Shown one piece after another: positions 21,632-25,477 of a DNA stretch of 25,477 nucleotides. Position numbers and translations under genes: made by a program. The notes under the pieces are model-generated. The model was not told the origin of the DNA. It worked only from the letters and a program-made list of their open reading frames with translations, and made no database searches. The stretch is from SYAC01 sp046048055 (GTDB taxonomy: Bacteria > Planctomycetota > Phycisphaerae > Phycisphaerales > SM1A02), in NCBI GenBank assembly GCA_046048055.1, contig JBJOGW010000020.1, positions 1 to 25,477 on the forward strand. Direction: 5' to 3'. Numbering within the stretch: position 1 is the stretch's first letter; each line of letters starts with the position of its first letter.

Positions 21632-23398
21632 TCAGTCACCCCCCGCCACGCGCTCGATCTCCTCCAGACTGGTCGCGCCCTCGGCCACCAGTTGAAATCC
21701 GAACTGCTGCAGCGTGATGAAGTGGCCCTGCCCGAGCGCCTGGCGGATGTCGGAGATGGTGGGCCGTCGCAGCACCACGTCGCGCAGCGGCTGGCTGAAC
21801 TCCAGCAACTCCAGCAAGGCGCGGCGACCGAAGTAGCCGGTCTCCAGGCAGGCCGGGCATCCGGCCGGCACGTGGATCACGCCCAGCCCGTCGCCTGCCC
21901 GCCCCATGCGCAGGGTCTGGGCCGAGGTTGGCCGCACCGCACGTCGGCAACGCGTGCAGAGCGAGCGGCAGAGTCGCTGGGCCACGATCAGGTTGATCGC
22001 GTTGGCCACCAGGTAGGCCTCCACGCCCAGGTCGAGCAGGCGGAAGATGGCGCCGACGCTGTCCTTGGCGTGCACCGTGGAGTACACCAGGTGCCCGGTC
22101 ATGGCCGCCTGCATGGCCACCTGCGCGGTCTCGATGTCGCGGATCTCGCCCACGAAGATCACGTCGGGATCCTGACGGAGCACGCTGCGCAGGATGTTGG
22201 CGAAGCTGTTGCCCTGGCTTGAGTCGATGGGAATCTGCGTGCACCCCTCCAGGTGGTACTCCACCGGGTCCTCGATGGTGATCGCGTTGCGCGTCTCCAC
22301 GTCGATCTCCCGCAGGCAGGCGTAGAGCGTCGTGGTCTTGCCACTGCCCGTGGGACCGCATGCCAGCACCATGCCGCTGTCGCGGCCCGAGACCGCACGC
22401 ATGCGCTCGTACATCCAGGGCAGCACCCCCAACTCGTGCAGGCGGGTGGGGGCGTGCGCCGTGTCCAGCACGCGGATCACCAGCTTCTGCCCGTGCATGA
22501 CCGGCGTCAGGCTCACGCGAAAGTCCACCCGGCGACCCTGCACCTGCGCGCTGAAATGGCCATCCTGCACCTGGGCCTTCTGGCTGGTGTCGATCTGGCA
22601 GAGCACCTTGATCATGCCGAGGATCCGGCGCAGCAGGTCCAGCGGGATCTCGGTGGCCAGCACCATCAGGCCGTCCACACGAAGGCGGATCGCGCCGCGA
22701 TCGTTCCGGGGCTCCACATGCACGTCGCTGGCCCGCGTGCGGAGCGCGGTCAGGATGAGCAGGCGGAACATGCGCACGCTCTCGCGGGCGTCATCGCCCC
22801 CGCCAAGGCTTGCCGACGGGTGCAGCACCTGCCCACGCATGTCCACCAGGCTGATGTCACGGGCGGCATAGCGCTGCTCCGGCGCCTCGTCGCAGATGCG
22901 CTGCAGGCGTGCCTCGGCATCCTCCCGCGCGTTGCCCACGATCTCGTTCAGGTCCACGTCGATCGTGCCGGCGGTCCGACGCTCCGCATGACCTTGTCCA
23001 GGAAGGGCGACGCGGCTGGCGGGGACCGGATCCGCCTGCACACCCTCCGGCGCCAGAGCAAGCGTTGCGTCCGGAGGCGCACCACCGGCCGGCCCCGGAG
23101 CCCGCACGGCCTGGGCCGGATCCACAAAGCGGACCTGGGCCTTGCCGGCGGCAATCACGTCGCCGTGACGCAGCCCGACCTGCGTGACCCGCTGCCCGTT
23201 CACCCGGGTCCCGTTTCGGCTGTCCAGGTCCCGAACCTGCCAACCGCAACCCGCCGGCTCCACCACGCAATGCTGGCGCGACACGCCCTCCAGGTCCAGC
23301 ACCAGTGCGTTGTCGCCCAGGCGGCCGATCGACACCGCCTTGTCCGACAGTTCCAGGCGGACCGTTCGCGGGCCTCCGCGAGCCTCCAGGAAGGGCAT
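21632..23398 (-). CDS. GspE/PilB-type secretion ATPase with an N-terminal FHA domain
   Basis: The protein has 588 residues. An FHA domain comes first (about 1-95) with the phosphothreonine-pocket residues in SIGR (23-26), GVSRQHC (38-44) and DSRNGTRVNG (59-68). A Pro/Ala-rich linker follows (about 96-145). The type II secretion/type IV pilus ATPase runs from about 200 to 588: Walker A GPTGSGKTTT (348-357), an Asp box with TIEDPVE (374-380), Walker B DPDVIFVGEIRD (410-421) and the His box TVHAKDS (441-447). A zinc-type tetracysteine module has Cys481, Cys484, Cys514 and Cys517. The FHA domain sits where most relatives have MshEN domains. No pilin, GspF or GspD gene is near. The ATG at 23398 has a TAGCAT box 6 bases upstream, and hscB follows 2 bases after the stop. 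Confidence 0.93.
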   Translation of the reverse strand: MPFLEARGGPRTVRLELSDKAVSIGRLGDNALVLDLEGVSRQHCVVEPAGCGWQVRDLDSRNGTRVNGQRVTQVGLRHGDVIAAGKAQVRFVDPAQAVRAPGPAGGAPPDATLALAPEGVQADPVPASRVALPGQGHAERRTAGTIDVDLNEIVGNAREDAEARLQRICDEAPEQRYAARDISLVDMRGQVLHPSASLGGGDDARESVRMFRLLILTALRTRASDVHVEPRNDRGAIRLRVDGLMVLATEIPLDLLRRILGMIKVLCQIDTSQKAQVQDGHFSAQVQGRRVDFRVSLTPVMHGQKLVIRVLDTAHAPTRLHELGVLPWMYERMRAVSGRDSGMVLACGPTGSGKTTTLYACLREIDVETRNAITIEDPVEYHLEGCTQIPIDSSQGNSFANILRSVLRQDPDVIFVGEIRDIETAQVAMQAAMTGHLVYSTVHAKDSVGAIFRLLDLGVEAYLVANAINLIVAQRLCRSLCTRCRRAVRPTSAQTLRMGRAGDGLGVIHVPAGCPACLETGYFGRRALLELLEFSQPLRDVVLRRPTISDIRQALGQGHFITLQQFGFQLVAEGATSLEEIERVAGGD

Positions 23399-23404
23399 GA
23401 GGGG

Positions 23405-23410
23405 ATGCTA
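23405..23410 (-). promoter_or_regulatory. Candidate -10 box (TAGCAT) of the FHA-GspE operon
   Basis: TAGCAT on the reverse strand is 6 bases from the ATG at 23398. TTCGTT, a possible -35, lies 17 bases upstream and coincides with the T-rich tail of the RRM gene terminator. Confidence 0.42.
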
Positions 23411-23434
23411 TCCGCGATCCGCGGCCAAACGAAC

Positions 23435-23460
23435 GAGGGCCCCGCCGAAGCGGAGCCCTC
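23435..23460 (-). terminator. Rho-independent terminator with TTCG tetraloop
   Basis: On the reverse strand the segment forms an 11-bp stem, including one G-T wobble, closed by a TTCG loop. GTTCGTTT follows it. It lies 33 bases past the first RRM gene stop and just before the FHA-GspE promoter, so it separates the two units. Confidence 0.8.
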
Positions 23461-23493
23461 GCGTCATGCTCATCTGCTCAGGGCAGGTGACGT

Positions 23494-23850
23494 TCAGTCG
23501 CCGTAGCCACCGCGGCCGCCGCGGAAACCACCGCCGCCACCACCGCCACGGCCACCGCGGAAACCACCGCCGCCGCCGCCACCAAAGCCGCGATCCGTCT
23601 TGGGCGGACGGGGCTGCGCCTCGTTCACCACGATCGCCCGGCCATCGACCTGGCTGCCGTTGAGGGCCGCGATCGCGGCCTCGCCGTGCGACTTCTCAGC
23701 CATGGTCACGAAGCCGAAGCCGCGCGAACGGCCCGTCTCGCGATCCGTGCCGATGTAGACCTCGGTCACCGGACCGAAAGCCTCGAACGCGGCGCGAAGG
23801 CCGTCGTCCGTGGTGCGAAAGTTCAAGTTGCCGACATAGATCCGAAACAT
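23494..23850 (-). CDS. RRM RNA-binding protein with glycine/RGG-rich tail
   Basis: The protein has 118 residues. A single RRM domain spans about 1-80, with RNP2 IYVGNLNF (4-11) and RNP1 RGFGFVTM (43-50), both with the aromatic residues that stack on RNA. The tail (about 88-118) is almost all Gly, Phe, Arg and Tyr in two copies of a GGGGGGGFRGGRGG-like unit. Bacterial proteins of this design are small RNA-binding proteins, in cyanobacteria often cold-induced. The ATG at 23850 is set by the RRM start, and AAGGA lies 11 bases upstream. The leader from the candidate promoter is about 90 bases. A second RRM gene with a different tail lies upstream on the same strand. Confidence 0.93.
   Translation of the reverse strand: MFRIYVGNLNFRTTDDGLRAAFEAFGPVTEVYIGTDRETGRSRGFGFVTMAEKSHGEAAIAALNGSQVDGRAIVVNEAQPRPPKTDRGFGGGGGGGFRGGRGGGGGGGFRGGRGGYGD
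23519..23574. repeat. Tandem repeat encoding the glycine-rich tail
   Basis: Two identical 20-base copies begin at 23519 and 23555 (36 bases apart) and encode the repeated Gly-Phe-Arg-Gly-Gly units of the first RRM protein. The repeat is part of the coding sequence. Slippage here could change tail length. Confidence 0.8.
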
Positions 23851-23946
23851 GTGCCAATCCGTCCTTCTGACAGAGCCGGCCAGCGTGGCCGCATACGTGA
23901 CGCAAGAACGGATCTGAACGCCAGTCCCGAACCTGAGCCGAACCAA

Positions 23947-23952
23947 AGGATA
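23947..23952 (-). promoter_or_regulatory. Candidate -10 box (TATCCT) of the first RRM gene
   Basis: TATCCT on the reverse strand implies a leader of about 90 bases. The leader contains a small GGCC/GGCC hairpin before the ribosome site. A long leader is unusual here, where most genes look leaderless. Confidence 0.38.
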
Positions 23953-24007
23953 GCAGAGATGGAGACCGGGATTTCAGCCAGTTTCCGCAGAGAACGACTT
24001 GACCGGA

Positions 24008-24616
24008 TCACTCGTCGTCATCGCGGGGACGCGGCCGGGGCGGACCACCCGGCGAGGGCGGACGGCCTGCCGGACCGCTCGGCGGCCTGCCTGGACCCGC
24101 GGGCGGCCTTCCGGCGTTACCGCCTCCAGGTCCTCCCGCCGCCGGGCCGCCGGGACGAGGCCCTGCGCCACCCATGCCCCGGCGAGGATTGCGGCTGAAG
24201 CCGCCGCTGGCGCCGCGACGCTCGGGGCCACCGGCCGCACCGGCGCGGAAACTGCCTCCTCGCGAGAATCCGGCACGAGATCCACCAAACGAACCGCCGC
24301 CAGCCCGGTGCTTGGGGCCGAAGGGACCGCGAGGCTTGGAATCCTCGGCGGCCGACATCTTCTTCTTGCCCTTCTTCATGGCCTCGTTGATCACGATCTC
24401 GCGACCGAGGATCTTGCGCCCGGTCAGCGTCTCGATGGCCAACTGGCCCTTCATGGCGTCCTTGTAGAGCACGATCGCGAAGCCCCGGCTCTTGCCGGTC
24501 TCGTCGCGGGCCACCACCACCTCGTCGAGCTCGCCAAAGGGCTCGAACATGGGCCGCAGCATCTCGACCGTCACCTTGGCGTCGAGATTCCCGACAAAGA
24601 TCTTGAACATCGGCAT
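24008..24616 (-). CDS. RRM RNA-binding protein with long Gly/Pro/Arg-rich tail
   Basis: The protein has 202 residues. One RRM domain (about 3-80) has RNP2 IFVGNL (6-11) and RNP1 RGFAIVLY (44-51). A Lys-rich patch (KKGKKK, 81-86) is followed by about 115 residues of low-complexity Gly, Pro, Arg and Ser with RGG- and PPxGP-like runs, ending in an acidic DDDE. Such tails are probably disordered and may bind RNA or drive condensation. Two ATGs fit, 24616 (MPMFKI) and 24610 (MFKI). I chose 24616 because AAGGA is 10 bases upstream, against 16 for the other. The gene follows the rRNA operon terminator on the same strand but has its own candidate promoter. Confidence 0.9.
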   Translation of the reverse strand: MPMFKIFVGNLDAKVTVEMLRPMFEPFGELDEVVVARDETGKSRGFAIVLYKDAMKGQLAIETLTGRKILGREIVINEAMKKGKKKMSAAEDSKPRGPFGPKHRAGGGSFGGSRAGFSRGGSFRAGAAGGPERRGASGGFSRNPRRGMGGAGPRPGGPAAGGPGGGNAGRPPAGPGRPPSGPAGRPPSPGGPPRPRPRDDDE

Positions 24617-24706
24617 GGGTCAGCGTCCTTCACCAAGATGGAGCCTCGCACACGCGTGCGACCTGATGCCCGGAAAGTCTCCGACATGTCGTTCCGAGAT
24701 GTTCCA

Positions 24707-24712
24707 AGTGTA
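24707..24712 (-). promoter_or_regulatory. Candidate -10 box (TACACT) of the second RRM gene
   Basis: TACACT on the reverse strand has TGCAAC 18 bases upstream as a weak -35. It lies after the rRNA terminator and gives a leader of about 85 bases with a CGCAC/GTGCG hairpin. Confidence 0.38.
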
Positions 24713-24750
24713 ACGGATCTCCGTGTCGGCGTTGCAGGACGCCGCCGGGC

Positions 24751-24790
24751 AAAAAAGGATGGACCCCGGTGGGGTTGCCACCAGGGTCCA
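24751..24790 (-). terminator. Strong rho-independent terminator of the rRNA operon
   Basis: On the reverse strand a 13-bp stem (TGGACCC...GGGTCCA, one T-G wobble) with a 5-base loop is followed by TCCTTTTTTG. It starts 6 bases past the 5S 3' end. Confidence 0.95.
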
Positions 24791-24795
24791 ATGAA

Positions 24796-24901
24796 GTCGG
24801 CGATCACCTACTTTCCCGCAGAGCAGTATCATCGGCCGCAGCGTCTTGACTTCTGAGTTCGGGATGGGATCAGGTATTGCCCACTGCGTATGGTCACCGA
24901 C
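24796..24901 (-). rRNA. rrf: 5S ribosomal RNA
   Basis: The ends pair in an 8-bp helix I (GTCGGTGA with TCGCCGAC). The conserved loop sequences CCCATCCCGAACTCAGAAGT and GATACTGC are present in order. By helix pairing the molecule is about 106 nt, shorter than the usual 115-120; the ends could shift by one or two bases. It is transcribed after the 23S gene. Confidence 0.93.
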
Positions 24902-25081
24902 AAGACCTGGCACGGGCGGCGGCCCGTGGCAGGCCGAGAGATCGATGGTTGCCCGGCGAACCGGGAGGCAAGCACCGGACGCTTGACGCGTCACGAGATG
25001 CCTGACGATGCTTCTGGAACATGTTCATGGGATCCGGCCTCCCCGCCTTGCGGCAGGAAGAGGACGGAATCCGGTCGACAT
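24902..25081 (-). other. 23S-5S spacer
   Basis: This is about 180 bases between the 23S 3' end and the 5S. I see no tRNA and no supported open reading frame. It presumably carries processing signals for the rRNA precursor. Confidence 0.6.

Positions 25082-25477
<396 letters not shown>

Noticed and set aside
23519..23590. Possible CRISPR-like repeats
   Set aside because: Only two copies, in frame within the Gly-rich tail of an RRM gene, with no spacer-repeat regularity and no cas gene.
23999..24856. A forward frame running through the second RRM gene towards the 5S rRNA
   Set aside because: It crosses the rRNA terminator and reads the antisense of an RRM tail; no independent support.

Overview
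This 25.5 kb window is ordinary chromosomal DNA from a high-GC bacterium. I see no insertion sequence, phage gene, CRISPR array or plasmid gene. Several points suggest a member of the Planctomycetota, perhaps class Phycisphaerae: a compact 5S rRNA of about 106 nt, a tRNA-Ile(GAT) standing alone rather than in an rRNA spacer, a single-chain glycyl-tRNA synthetase, RRM-type RNA-binding proteins, and a mix of leaderless and Shine-Dalgarno starts. This is inference from gene content; no 16S sequence is present to prove it.

Layout. 133-6478: folD (reverse); a TlpA-type thioredoxin (forward); a Gfo/Idh/MocA oxidoreductase and an arginase/formimidoylglutamase-family enzyme (both reverse); folE and a glycyl-tRNA synthetase (both forward). 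6511-11526: a reverse-strand operon running calcineurin-like phosphatase > class III aminotransferase > arginine/ornithine N-succinyltransferase (astA) > succinylglutamate-semialdehyde dehydrogenase (astD), the core of the AST arginine/ornithine catabolic route. 11572-13134: guaA (reverse). 13173-15165: a forward block of lipoprotein, RsbW-like ATPase, STAS protein and MlaE-type permease. 15187-18149: dprA, a two-TM protein of unknown function and malate dehydrogenase (all reverse). 18297-18832: tRNA-Ile and a small exported protein. 18932-23398: a tight reverse operon of FHA-fused GspE/PilB-type ATPase > hscB > two CNNM/CorC-type membrane proteins, with 2-base gaps or 4-base overlaps. 23494-24616: two separately promoted RRM protein genes. 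24751-25477: the 3' end of an rRNA operon (23S end, spacer, 5S, strong terminator), reverse strand.

Together these genes cover folate/pterin synthesis and one-carbon metabolism, purine synthesis, the TCA cycle, amino-acid catabolism, protein folding, envelope maintenance, DNA uptake and translation.

The points most worth a second look are these. The FolD protein has replaced all three mechanistic residues of its family (Lys to Gln, Gln to His, Asp to Glu). A TANNNT hexamer lies 6-9 bases upstream of ten start codons, which suggests widespread leaderless transcription. A secretion/pilus ATPase carries an N-terminal FHA domain and sits in an operon with hscB and two CNNM genes. A RsbW-STAS-MlaE module lacks its ABC ATPase. 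The AST cluster lacks astB and astE and is led by a phosphatase.
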